Of a stretch of 9,892 nucleotides of DNA, positions 1 through 6,717 are shown one piece after another. Source of the stretch: Ruminococcus sp. (GTDB lineage Bacteria > Bacillota_A > Clostridia > Oscillospirales > Ruminococcaceae); NCBI GenBank assembly GCA_017418765.1, contig JAFOMV010000181.1, forward strand, positions 1-9,892, in the 5' to 3' direction. Position 1 is the stretch's first letter, and each line of letters opens with the position of its first letter. The notes beneath the pieces were generated by a model. That model made no database searches and was not told the origin of the DNA. It saw only the letters and a list, made by a program, of their open reading frames with translations. Made by a program: the position numbers and the translations under genes.

Positions 1-115
1 CGAACTGGCCGTCTGCTCTCTTGACACCGAGTCTCTTAGCCTCAGAGTCACGTCCGTTCTTTGTAGAACCAACACCCTTTTTATGAGCGAAGAACTGCAT
101 ACTGATCTTTAACAT
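1..115 (-). CDS. rpmA: 50S ribosomal protein L27 precursor (N-terminal part, cut by window edge)
   Basis: L27 is a large-subunit protein whose mature N-terminus lies near the peptidyl transferase centre. The visible 38 residues begin [20 protein letters not shown] and continue with the [17 protein letters not shown] signature of L27; the gene runs off the left edge. The first nine residues match the Firmicutes-type N-terminal extension, which in Staphylococcus aureus is removed by the cysteine protease Prp at the FF/A site. Here that would be between Phe9 and Ala10, leaving AHKKG as the mature start. The protease gene lies immediately upstream, with its stop codon only 2 nt from this ATG. A near-perfect Shine-Dalgarno (GGAGGTG, 121-127) sits 5 nt before the ATG, inside the last codons of prp, so translation is probably strong and coupled. 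Processing itself is inferred from family knowledge. Confidence 0.96.
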   Translation of the reverse strand, partial: MLKISMQFFAHKKGVGSTKNGRDSEAKRLGVKRADGQF

Positions 116-117
116 AC

Positions 118-426
118 TTACACCTCCGAAATTGTGATATTGATTGTATTCGGGAATTCTTCTGAGATAGATTCAAAATGTAGTCTGAGCTGAGAAAGCA
201 TACGTGAAGCGTCCTTGTCGGGCTCCACTCTGCACTCTATAAGGTTGTCCTCCACGATAATATCGGGAGAAAATCCGAATTCATCCAGCAAATTGGCAGT
301 GAGCTGAACTGCTGATGAAAACGCTGCACAGACTATATCGCTGCCGCTGTCGGCATAGCCTGAATGGCCGCTGAATCTGAAACCTGTCAGAAGCCCATTT
401 GATCCATAGAATTCAGCACGGATCAT
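118..426 (-). CDS. prp: Ribosomal-processing cysteine protease Prp
   Basis: Prp (YsxB-like) is a small cytoplasmic cysteine protease that removes the N-terminal extension of ribosomal protein L27 in Firmicutes. This 102-residue protein has the family's short length and both signature blocks: GHSGYA with the presumed catalytic His21, and [10 protein letters not shown] with the presumed catalytic Cys33. It sits between rplU and rpmA, the standard location, and the L27 gene encodes the matching FFA cleavage site. I chose the ATG at 424-426 because MIRAEFYGS fits the usual N-terminus. A TTG at 436-438 overlaps the rplU stop codon (TTGA) and would add four residues. Neither start has a good ribosome binding site at normal spacing, so translation is probably coupled to rplU. 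That would keep protease output below that of the ribosomal proteins. Confidence 0.94.
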   Translation of the reverse strand: MIRAEFYGSNGLLTGFRFSGHSGYADSGSDIVCAAFSSAVQLTANLLDEFGFSPDIIVEDNLIECRVEPDKDASRMLSQLRLHFESISEEFPNTINITISEV

Positions 427-434
427 AGTTGCGA

Positions 435-746
435 TCAAGCCTTGATAGATTCGATCTTTACCTGAGTGTAAGGCTGTCTGTGACCCATCTTTCTCTTTTC
501 GCCCTTCTTAGGCTTGTAAGTGAAAACTGTGATCTTCTTAGCCTTGCCGTTCTTCAGAACCTTAGCTTCAACAGCTGCACCGTCAACGTAAGGAGCACCG
601 ATCTTAAGACCATCGTCTGCGCCAAGAGCAACTACCTTGTCAAAAGTAACTGTCTCGTCAGCCTCAGCTGCAAGCTTCTCGATGAAGATGATATCGCCCT
701 CGTTTACCTGATACTGCTTTCCACCTGTTTCAATAACTGCGTACAT
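435..746 (-). CDS. rplU: 50S ribosomal protein L21
   Basis: L21 is an rRNA-binding protein of the large ribosomal subunit. The 103-residue product has the diagnostic N-terminus [14 protein letters not shown] and the C-terminal [14 protein letters not shown], and its length is normal for the family. The frame stays open 16 codons further upstream to 794, but those residues ([12 protein letters not shown]...) are not L21-like and lie in the leader RNA. The ATG at 744-746 is therefore the start; an AGGTG (755-759) precedes it by 8 nt. It is the first gene of rplU-prp-rpmA, overlaps the alternative TTG start of prp, and has its own strong promoter and structured leader. Autoregulation through that leader is likely but inferred. 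Confidence 0.97.
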   Translation of the reverse strand: MYAVIETGGKQYQVNEGDIIFIEKLAAEADETVTFDKVVALGADDGLKIGAPYVDGAAVEAKVLKNGKAKKITVFTYKPKKGEKRKMGHRQPYTQVKIESIKA

Positions 747-826
747 ATTGTTGGCACCTGCCTTTTCAATAAACTCGCTGTGACGGGGTCGCATAGATAC
801 GACTTGTACACCCGTTTACATGCGGC
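747..826 (-). promoter_or_regulatory. Structured 5' leader of rplU, candidate L21 leader element
   Basis: Between the predicted transcription start (about 826) and the L21 start codon lie about 80 nt that fold into a clear hairpin. The outer stem ACGGG/CCCGT pairs 811-815 with 783-787. A 7-nt bulge (804-810) follows on the 5' side. The upper stem GTCGTA/TGCGAC pairs 798-803 with 788-793 and closes a 4-nt loop (794-797). In addition, GCC at 824-826 can pair with GGC at 760-762, next to the AGGTG ribosome binding site. Ribosomal protein L21 leaders are a known class of autoregulatory RNA upstream of rplU in Firmicutes. The structure is visible here; membership of that family is inferred from position, as I cannot recall its consensus well enough to match it base by base. 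Confidence 0.6.
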
Positions 827-832
827 AATAAC

Positions 833-861
833 ATTTTATCATACAATTTCGTCTTTGTCAA
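833..861 (-). promoter_or_regulatory. Sigma-A type promoter of rplU-prp-rpmA
   Basis: On the minus strand there is a perfect -35 TTGACA (856-861), a 17-nt spacer and a -10 TAAAAT (833-838) preceded by TG at the extended -10 position. The predicted start is near 826. It lies just downstream of the terminator of the preceding gene, so the ribosomal operon should be transcribed independently. Confidence 0.9.
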
Positions 862-882
862 GCCTTTTTTACGAAATTCTGT

Positions 883-911
883 AAAAAAGAGGCAGAATAC
901 TCTGCCTCTTT
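883..911 (-). terminator. Intrinsic terminator after the 411-residue gene
   Basis: A 10-bp perfect inverted repeat (AAGAGGCAGA / TCTGCCTCTT, 901-910 and 887-896) closes a 4-nt loop and is followed on the minus strand by a run of six T (883-888). It begins 7 nt after the stop codon of the gene at 918-2153. It separates that gene from the rplU promoter. On the plus strand only three T follow, so it is one-directional. Confidence 0.92.
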
Positions 912-917
912 CAAGTA

Positions 918-2153
918 TTACCAAACCTTGTAGCCGTCAACGCCTATCTTATAAGAAGTACCGGGAACGTAAAGCTCGGCAGGGTCTACCTGCTTATTCT
1001 GCTCCTTAGCCTTATCCATGACATTTCTCATTTCTCTGAATGCAACACTGTTTGTAACGATCCTTGTTACATCGTCCTGTTCAGGTCTTGTGCCAAGATA
1101 CTCAAGTATTGCCTGCTGGAGATAGAAGTATGATCTGAGCTGTGTCTTTTTGAATTCGATACTCTGCTGATCGTCGCCCTCACCCTCAAGAAGGAAAAGG
1201 CTGTCGCCCTCGGTATAGCCAAGTGTGAGCTTAGCAAGTATCTCAGGAATGAATATTCTTATCTCAGAAGCGATAGATCTGCCGAGAGCATCTGCCTGAG
1301 CGCTGTCAGAGATATCTTCTGCAAGTCTTGCAGTTGTATCTTCTTCGAGCTTTTTGGTCATTGCTATATACTCATCACGGTTGCTGATCTTGACCATTTC
1401 AGCAATACACTGCTGAGCGCCTTCCATAACAACTTCCTTTTTAAACGGGCACTCATCCTCGCCTCGCTGAACGAATATTGCATACTGCTTTTCAGAGATG
1501 AAGTTCTCCTCAGCATCCCATCCGTCTATATATGGCTGGAAGCGCTTTGAAAGCTCTGTGCATACACTTCCGTTAACACGAACTTCGCATACCTGCTTAT
1601 CCTGATACTTAGCAAGGTATATTCTTACCCAGTAATATTTCTTTGAACCAAGATACTTAGGAAGGTCTGTCTTGATGTAGTTCATAAGCATTACAGGCTG
1701 CTTTTCCTTAACGCCTATTCTTACAACTGACTGGCAGTACATATCAAAATCGTAATGCTGTCTGAGATAGTCAACTGAAATATGAACAGGGTTCTTCTTT
1801 GACATCGCCTGATCAAGAGGATGCCATACTGCTCCGTAGAACATATCGGCAGCCATCTGAGCTGCTTCATCTTCGCTCTTGCCCTGTGAATCGATAGGTT
1901 CGATAAGCGGCTCATCAAATTCATCATTCTTGACAATGAATATTATCTGGAGCATTTTTATGCCCTCAGCCTCCTGCTGTCTGCCTACCTGAACGTCTAT
2001 AGTGTATCCTTTAGGCATGATGATACAGTCATCATAAACTGTTCCATTGAGTTTTTCATTGAGTTTTTCAAGGACAGCCTTTTTGATCTCAATACCTGTA
2101 TCCTTCTGCTCCTCAGGTTCTGCCTGCTGATTCTTCTTCTTAAAAAGTCCCAT
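918..2153 (-). CDS. Hypothetical protein, 411 residues, predicted soluble
   Basis: I do not recognise this protein. The product starts MGLFKKKNQQAEPEEQK, a lysine/glutamate-rich N-terminal tail of about 20 residues. A mixed alpha/beta body follows, without signal peptide or membrane segments, so it is probably cytoplasmic. It is rich in acidic and amide residues; the last third (from about 245) looks largely helical, and the C-terminus is GYKVW. Residues 29-36 are a direct duplication of EKLN. No Walker, nuclease or other catalytic motif is apparent. The ATG at 2151-2153 has an AAGGAG 10 nt upstream, which supports the start. It follows prmA by 101 nt, in which I see small hairpins (for example GCCGT/ACGGC) but no convincing promoter or T-tract terminator; it may therefore be the last gene of the moxR-prmA transcript. 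A strong terminator closes it. That the gene is real is well supported by frame, length, ribosome binding site and terminator. Confidence 0.85.
   Translation of the reverse strand: MGLFKKKNQQAEPEEQKDTGIEIKKAVLEKLNEKLNGTVYDDCIIMPKGYTIDVQVGRQQEAEGIKMLQIIFIVKNDEFDEPLIEPIDSQGKSEDEAAQMAADMFYGAVWHPLDQAMSKKNPVHISVDYLRQHYDFDMYCQSVVRIGVKEKQPVMLMNYIKTDLPKYLGSKKYYWVRIYLAKYQDKQVCEVRVNGSVCTELSKRFQPYIDGWDAEENFISEKQYAIFVQRGEDECPFKKEVVMEGAQQCIAEMVKISNRDEYIAMTKKLEEDTTARLAEDISDSAQADALGRSIASEIRIFIPEILAKLTLGYTEGDSLFLLEGEGDDQQSIEFKKTQLRSYFYLQQAILEYLGTRPEQDDVTRIVTNSVAFREMRNVMDKAKEQNKQVDPAELYVPGTSYKIGVDGYKVW
2046..2069 (-). repeat. Perfect 12-bp tandem duplication inside the hypothetical gene
   Basis: Two exact, adjacent copies of a 12-nt unit (minus strand GAAAAACTCAAT; 2046-2057 and 2058-2069) encode EKLN twice in a predicted helix near the N-terminus. 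The duplication keeps the reading frame. Identity at synonymous positions suggests a recent slippage event. Confidence 0.9.
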
Positions 2154-2254
2154 TGTGCTAAATCTCCTTATAATTGATTTTTACGGCCGCCGTTATACGG
2201 CTGCTCCATCCCTTTATGTTAAAAAGGATCTATTCATGTTCTGCATAAAGCAGG

Positions 2255-3220
2255 TCATAACGTAAATTTAACCGCTGCCCATCCTTCACGGATCTGTATC
2301 TCAGGTTCTTTAAAGCCTGCCGAAAGAATAGCGTTTATGACCTCATCGGCACGTTCCTCTATGATACCTGAAACTATAAGTACTCCGCCCTCTCTGAGAT
2401 AGCGTCTGAAGTGATCCTTCATCGCTATAAGGACATCGGCAACAATATTTGCTGTGATCATATCGTATTTATCATAAATTTCATCAGCAAGTTTTTCATT
2501 GACTGTAATATCACCATAGCAGGTCTTATACAGTGCAGGAGAGATGTTATTCTTTCCCGCATTCTCCATAGCGGTCTCAGCGGCATTCTGTTCAATGTCA
2601 ACAGCAACTGCATGATCCGCACCGAGAAGCATAGCTGCAATGGACAGTATACCGCTTCCGCAGCCGAGGTCGAGCACCTTATCGCCTTTGTTCAGATATT
2701 TTTCGATAAATTCAAGACAAAGCCTCGTGGTATGATGGGCTCCTGTTCCAAAGCTTGAAGCAGGATCTATCTCAAGCACCACTCTGTCTTCGGTATTATC
2801 GTAATCCTCCCATGACGGCTTGATAGCAAGCTTTTTGCCGATAGTAAAGGGCTTGAAATACTGTTTCCAGTTATTTGCCCAATCTTCCTCTCTCAGGCTT
2901 GCCAGTTCTGCTTCAAGTCTGCCGTATCGCCCGTCAGTATCGGAAGCTTTCAGTTCTTTAAGAAGGGAGCGTATAGCTGTCAGAGTTTCACTGCCCTGTT
3001 CGTTTGACGGCAGATAAACAGTTATACAAGTCTCACATTCAGAAAGCCCCATGAGATCATCGTCGATATAATCCCATCTTCCATACTTGTTTTCAAGGAA
3101 CTCCTTGAAATCCTCGGCATCACGTATAGAAAAGCCTTTTATGCCGATGTCTTCAAGCTTAGAGCAGATGAGCTCAATGCCTTCTGTGGCGGTGTAGATA
3201 TTTACTTCTGTCCATTCCAT
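2255..3220 (-). CDS. prmA: Ribosomal protein L11 methyltransferase
   Basis: PrmA is a cytoplasmic class I methyltransferase that uses S-adenosylmethionine to trimethylate ribosomal protein L11. The 321-residue product has family length and layout. An N-terminal L11-recognition domain covers about residues 1-120 (start MEWTEVNIYT). The SAM-binding domain follows: IDPASSFGTGAHHTT at 151-165, motif I VLDLGCGSGIL at 182-192, the acidic ribose-binding residue in AVDIE (Asp208), and ANIVADVL at 257-264, matching the NI(V/L)A active-site block. The block at 151 deviates from the common DPGLAFGTGTHPTT but keeps FGTG and the TT. The ATG at 3218-3220 has an AAGGAG 11 nt upstream that overlaps the stop codon of the preceding peptidase gene. 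This implies the same transcript as the envelope genes. A functional link to them is not evident; it may be a passenger that provides a housekeeping role. Confidence 0.96.
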   Translation of the reverse strand: MEWTEVNIYTATEGIELICSKLEDIGIKGFSIRDAEDFKEFLENKYGRWDYIDDDLMGLSECETCITVYLPSNEQGSETLTAIRSLLKELKASDTDGRYGRLEAELASLREEDWANNWKQYFKPFTIGKKLAIKPSWEDYDNTEDRVVLEIDPASSFGTGAHHTTRLCLEFIEKYLNKGDKVLDLGCGSGILSIAAMLLGADHAVAVDIEQNAAETAMENAGKNNISPALYKTCYGDITVNEKLADEIYDKYDMITANIVADVLIAMKDHFRRYLREGGVLIVSGIIEERADEVINAILSAGFKEPEIQIREGWAAVKFTL

Positions 3221-3235
3221 TAATAATTAATCTCC

Positions 3236-4441
3236 TTATTTGCAAATAAGCATAAGATACATAAGCACATCTGTATCATTTATGATACCGTCGCCGCTGA
3301 TATCAGCTGCTTCGATCTCACATCGTCTGAGAGTAGAGATACCCTCGGGACGTTCATTGAGATCTCTGATATAGTTATTGAGCACAGCAAGATCAACAGC
3401 ATCGGCAGCGCCGTCGCCGCTGATATCGCCCGGCACAAGTTCAACTCCATCACCTGCATAGACAAGTTCAGAAAGTTTTACCCATGCGTCTGTACCGTCA
3501 ATATTGATACAGCCCCATCCATCGATCACTCTTGTTACATTTACGATATCTCCGTTCTGCATTTCTGCGATGGTATCAGCATTTTCCGAAAGATCTGTAT
3601 ACACATTAACGGTTTCATTTCCCGAATAGTAATACTCGCCTGTCGGAATTACATCCGCTGCTTTTGTCATGAAAGCTGTGCTGACAGCAGCAGTGGTCAT
3701 TGTTGTCGTTGTTGTCATTGTCGTTGTTGTGGTGGTAGTAGTTGTTGTAATGCTGGTTGTTGTAGTAGTTGTGGTTGTAGAAGCGGTGGTTGTTGTAGTT
3801 TCAGCCGGCATAACAGCAAGTGTTTCAGTCTGCTGAGAACCATATGGTTCCTTACCTGATAGTACCTGATAATAGTAAATATCATTGTACACACTGTAAA
3901 GATCTGTTTCTGTTTTAGCAGGATCTGCCATTGTTACACATCCGCCCGATATACTGTCTACGTATACCCAGTGGCCGCCGACATTACAGATAACGTAATA
4001 TCCCTTATTGAGCCAGCTCTCCATTTCGGCAGCCTTACCCTCACGTGAATATGAAGTGAACTCAAGATTTGCAGTTTCAATTCTTACTTCCGGGATAACA
4101 GCATTTACAGAAGCCCAGTACATAAGGCTCCCATCCCAGCTGAAAGCGCCGATATTATTGAGCTGCCGAGCGAATACACCGGGGTCAAAAGAATCTGTAT
4201 CTCTTGCACCTGATGCAGCAGCAACCATTGCGATGGATGTTACATAGCATCCTGATTCTCTTATAGTTGAGCCGCCCATTGCTGTATTAGCCCACCTATC
4301 GTCTTTCTGGCTCCATGTGCGGTAATCCTCCGCAGCATGTGCAGTGTTTTTCGGGTCAACAGCTCCTGCGATCATGACTATCATCATGATAAACGCAATA
4401 AAAGCGCTGATGATCCTCTTTTGTGTGACCGTTTCCACCAT
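3236..4441 (-). CDS. Secreted C39-like cysteine peptidase with SH3 domain and type I dockerin
   Basis: This is a predicted exported, scaffold-bound cysteine peptidase of 401 residues. The order is: signal peptide (charged start, hydrophobic core about 10-27, likely cut after AHA at 34-36); C39-like papain-fold domain about 40-200 with Cys65 in ESGCYVTS, His157 in GGHWVYVD and Asp173 in MADP as the presumed triad; threonine-rich linker about 214-249; bacterial SH3-like domain about 267-328 (ends DAWVKLSEL); dockerin about 337-401. The dockerin has two calcium loops, DISGDGAADAVD and DISGDGIINDTD, each with complete ligand positions. Type I dockerins bind cohesins on cellulosome scaffolds. The ATG at 4439-4441 is chosen because GGAGG lies 5 nt upstream; a TTG at 4451-4453 is in frame but lies within that ribosome binding site. 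The gene begins 12 nt after the transglutaminase gene and is 15 nt before prmA. The natural substrate is unknown; a bacteriocin-leader role is unlikely, as no ABC transporter is attached. Confidence 0.92.
   Translation of the reverse strand: MVETVTQKRIISAFIAFIMMIVMIAGAVDPKNTAHAAEDYRTWSQKDDRWANTAMGGSTIRESGCYVTSIAMVAAASGARDTDSFDPGVFARQLNNIGAFSWDGSLMYWASVNAVIPEVRIETANLEFTSYSREGKAAEMESWLNKGYYVICNVGGHWVYVDSISGGCVTMADPAKTETDLYSVYNDIYYYQVLSGKEPYGSQQTETLAVMPAETTTTTASTTTTTTTTSITTTTTTTTTTMTTTTTMTTAAVSTAFMTKAADVIPTGEYYYSGNETVNVYTDLSENADTIAEMQNGDIVNVTRVIDGWGCINIDGTDAWVKLSELVYAGDGVELVPGDISGDGAADAVDLAVLNNYIRDLNERPEGISTLRRCEIEAADISGDGIINDTDVLMYLMLICK
3239..3433 (-). other. Type I dockerin domain coding segment
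   Basis: The last 65 residues of the peptidase form a dockerin with two F-hand repeats, starting GDISGDG and ADISGDG. Calcium ligands at loop positions 1, 3, 5, 9 and 12 are D,S,D,D,D in the first and D,S,D,N,D in the second. The cohesin-contacting positions 10-11 differ between repeats (Ala-Val against Asp-Thr), so the domain is not internally symmetric. It marks the protein for non-covalent attachment to a cohesin-bearing scaffold or anchoring protein. Confidence 0.93.
3692..3799 (-). repeat. Low-complexity threonine-codon tract (interdomain linker)
   Basis: About 108 nt of ACN codons encode a linker of roughly 36 residues that is almost all threonine, with a few Ser, Ala, Ile and Met. On the plus strand it appears as a GTT/GTN-rich stretch. 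Codons are mixed (ACA, ACC, ACT, ACG), so this is not a perfect microsatellite. Such Thr linkers are typical of ruminococcal cellulosomal proteins and are often glycosylated in secreted enzymes. Gain or loss of units would change linker length without breaking the frame. Confidence 0.9.
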
Positions 4442-4453
4442 AAAAACCTCCAA

Positions 4454-6715
4454 TTACCGGGAATTTTCTGTTTTACGGCGATTCTTTTTTCTCAGCATAT
4501 ACATATTGTAAGCCTGTATATACTCCTCCATAATAATATTTTTTTCTTCTTCGCTTAGATCTTGTTCGCCGTAAACAGCCTTATCGAACGATCGAGCAAT
4601 ATTGCTGATGTCCGTACCGCTATAAGCGGCTGCAAGCTCCGCAGCCTCCTTTGAGGTGCATCCGCCTTCTATCCCGTACATACGGCATATCCTTTTCATG
4701 GCAGCTCTTACAGTCTCAGTCGGTGTCTTTTTCTTACTGAGAATAAGGAATATCTTGTGCGATATCCTTGGGTAGAGCATGACAGCTGCAAGGATAAGCA
4801 GTGATAATGCGAGAATGATCAAACCCGCCCTTGTAAGCAGGTCAGTGGCGCTTGTGTTGTCTTCCTCCTCTGCCACATCGGCTATAGTTGGTTCAAAGGA
4901 CATCCATCCATAGCCTTTTATATAAAGTTCAGGGAATGCATGAGCATCCTTGGTGGTCACAACATAGTTAAATTTGCGATCACCGTTTTCGTTTGGTTCT
5001 GTCATATTGTAACCTACGCAGAACCTTGCAGGTATACCTGCTGCCCTCGCCAGAAGGATCATTGCAGAAGCATACTCATAGCACACACCTGTCTTTGTCT
5101 CAAATATAAAGTCAATGGCGTTTTCGCCTTCTTCCTTAACATAGTTAAGGTCATATTTATATCCGTTCTTGTAGAAATACATCTCCAGAGCCTTAGCCTT
5201 ATCATAATCAGAATCACGGTCTTTTGTGATCTGTTCTGACAGTTTTTTCAGCTGTGTCCTGCCGCCGTAATCCAGCAGTTCATCCTCCACAGCGAATAAG
5301 ATATCATCCTGTTCGGAAAGAGCGCTGTAAAGCTCTGTTGCCTGACTTCTCTCCTTTTCCTTCAGAGTATTGTCATAGGCGGCATTCAGAAGGATATTCT
5401 CAGCTTCGGATGTCATTTCCTCATAATCATCCCTGCAAAGGGCATCTATCATCTCTTTGTTTCTGCCCATGTACATGAATTTATCCGAGCTGTAACTGAA
5501 CGTAAATGTGTCATCAGATGCGAATAAGGGGTCATTCGCATAGATAAGTCCCGTTCTTGTAGTTTTCAAAACTTTTTTGTAAGTAGTATCGCTGAGTACA
5601 GTCGCAAACTGCGGTATCGGTGCAAACTGTGCGGTATGGTAAGCACCTTGTATAAATACATTTTTCTCAGGCGGAAGCTCGACCTCCTCGCCCGTGAATT
5701 CACTCAGACCGTATTTTTCAGCAAAATCCTTATCAAGCTTTGCAGCTTCCAGGTATGCTTTCAGATAATCGCCCGGAGAGCTCAGTTCTATGGGAGGACT
5801 ATCTGCGCTTCTGACCAGCCTTGTATCAACTTCGTTTACCTTCCATTCACCTGACGAAAAAACATAATCGGTAAATGTTGCGGTTTTCAGCCTTAACTCC
5901 TCATCAGCCTTTGCATAATATACCGGAGTTTGCTTGGTTTTCACCCTGAACTGCTGAGCAGTTGAAGTATCTCTGAACACATTCAGCATAGATACAAGCC
6001 TGTCTGTAAGCTCATCAGCGTTGATAAGTGTTTCTATATAATCTCTGTCCGCCTCGATAGCAGGCTTAGGCACCAGCGCAGCGGCTGCTGCAAATACAGC
6101 TGCATATACAGCAAGCGGCTTCCATATCTCCTGTCTGCACACAACTTCAGTATCTTTTGTATTGCTGAACTGACGGAAAACAGCCATCAGAATGACATAT
6201 CCCACAGCAAGAAGTATAATGTAGACAGTAGGCATCTTCTCATATTCCTTACCATATATAGCAAACGGTATTATAAATATGAGAAAACTCATAAATATCC
6301 TGTATCTTACCCTCGTAAAATAGTATATGACCGAGGTCATGAATATAAAGAAAGCTGCGAATATAGCGATCGTATACCATTTGTTATATTCAACAGCATC
6401 CTGCGGAGTGAAGAACCAAAGGCTGAACGGGATAGGATAATCCTTCTCGCCCTTATCAGCGCACCACTTTACGATGACCATAATAAGTGAGCAAAGGGCT
6501 ATATAAGCCATTGAACCAATAAGCTTGTGCTTGTTGATATAATCAAACAGCCTGAATACCATCCAGCCGCCGATGTATGTGACAAGTCCATATACCAGCG
6601 AAAGACTGCTGTGATAATGATACATGATAGATGTCATTATCAATGCGGTATACACAAGCACAGGATCAAGTAAAGTGCCGAAAAGAAATTTTTTCAGAGT
6701 ATTTGCTTCATGCAT
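4454..6715 (-). CDS. TgpA-like membrane protein with extracellular transglutaminase-like domain
   Basis: This 753-residue membrane protein has the architecture of the TgpA/DUF3488 transglutaminase family. There are about seven N-terminal membrane segments (near 14-32, 40-58, 66-84, 113-133, 138-155, 161-181, 199-217) and an extracellular region of about 400 residues. A C-terminal membrane segment (about 628-648) and a charged tail of about 100 residues, presumably cytoplasmic, complete it. The transglutaminase-like core is at about 500-612: Cys545 in KTGVCYEYASA, His592 in DAHAFPELY, and Glu608 in SFEPT where many members have Asp. These enzymes share the papain-like Cys-His-acid fold and may act as peptidases or acyl transferases; the substrate is unknown. 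The start ATG (6713-6715) is 2 nt after the DUF58 stop with no clear ribosome binding site, suggesting translational coupling. The stop codon lies just before the ribosome binding site of the dockerin peptidase gene. Confidence 0.93.
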   Translation of the reverse strand: MHEANTLKKFLFGTLLDPVLVYTALIMTSIMYHYHSSLSLVYGLVTYIGGWMVFRLFDYINKHKLIGSMAYIALCSLIMVIVKWCADKGEKDYPIPFSLWFFTPQDAVEYNKWYTIAIFAAFFIFMTSVIYYFTRVRYRIFMSFLIFIIPFAIYGKEYEKMPTVYIILLAVGYVILMAVFRQFSNTKDTEVVCRQEIWKPLAVYAAVFAAAAALVPKPAIEADRDYIETLINADELTDRLVSMLNVFRDTSTAQQFRVKTKQTPVYYAKADEELRLKTATFTDYVFSSGEWKVNEVDTRLVRSADSPPIELSSPGDYLKAYLEAAKLDKDFAEKYGLSEFTGEEVELPPEKNVFIQGAYHTAQFAPIPQFATVLSDTTYKKVLKTTRTGLIYANDPLFASDDTFTFSYSSDKFMYMGRNKEMIDALCRDDYEEMTSEAENILLNAAYDNTLKEKERSQATELYSALSEQDDILFAVEDELLDYGGRTQLKKLSEQITKDRDSDYDKAKALEMYFYKNGYKYDLNYVKEEGENAIDFIFETKTGVCYEYASAMILLARAAGIPARFCVGYNMTEPNENGDRKFNYVVTTKDAHAFPELYIKGYGWMSFEPTIADVAEEEDNTSATDLLTRAGLIILALSLLILAAVMLYPRISHKIFLILSKKKTPTETVRAAMKRICRMYGIEGGCTSKEAAELAAAYSGTDISNIARSFDKAVYGEQDLSEEEKNIIMEEYIQAYNMYMLRKKNRRKTENSR

Positions 6716-6717
6716 AT

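Noticed and set aside
747..794. Upstream extension of L21 (16 extra residues from ATG at 792-794)
   Set aside because: The extra residues are not L21-like and this ATG lies inside the leader hairpin; MYAVIETGG is the conserved N-terminus.
429..884. Plus-strand 151-codon open frame
   Set aside because: It is antisense to rplU and its leader, overlaps the strong rplU promoter, resembles no family, and shadows a certain gene.
2170..2215. Hairpins after prmA (for example GCCGT/ACGGC) as a terminator
   Set aside because: The stems are short and no T tract follows on the minus strand; on the plus strand there is no gene to terminate.
3690..3800. GTT-rich repeat on the plus strand as CRISPR or minisatellite
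   Set aside because: There are no regular repeat/spacer units; it is the reverse complement of threonine codons in a linker.
4940..5854. Several plus-strand open frames of 70-100 codons
   Set aside because: All are antisense to the TgpA-like gene, with no ribosome binding sites and no recognisable protein features.
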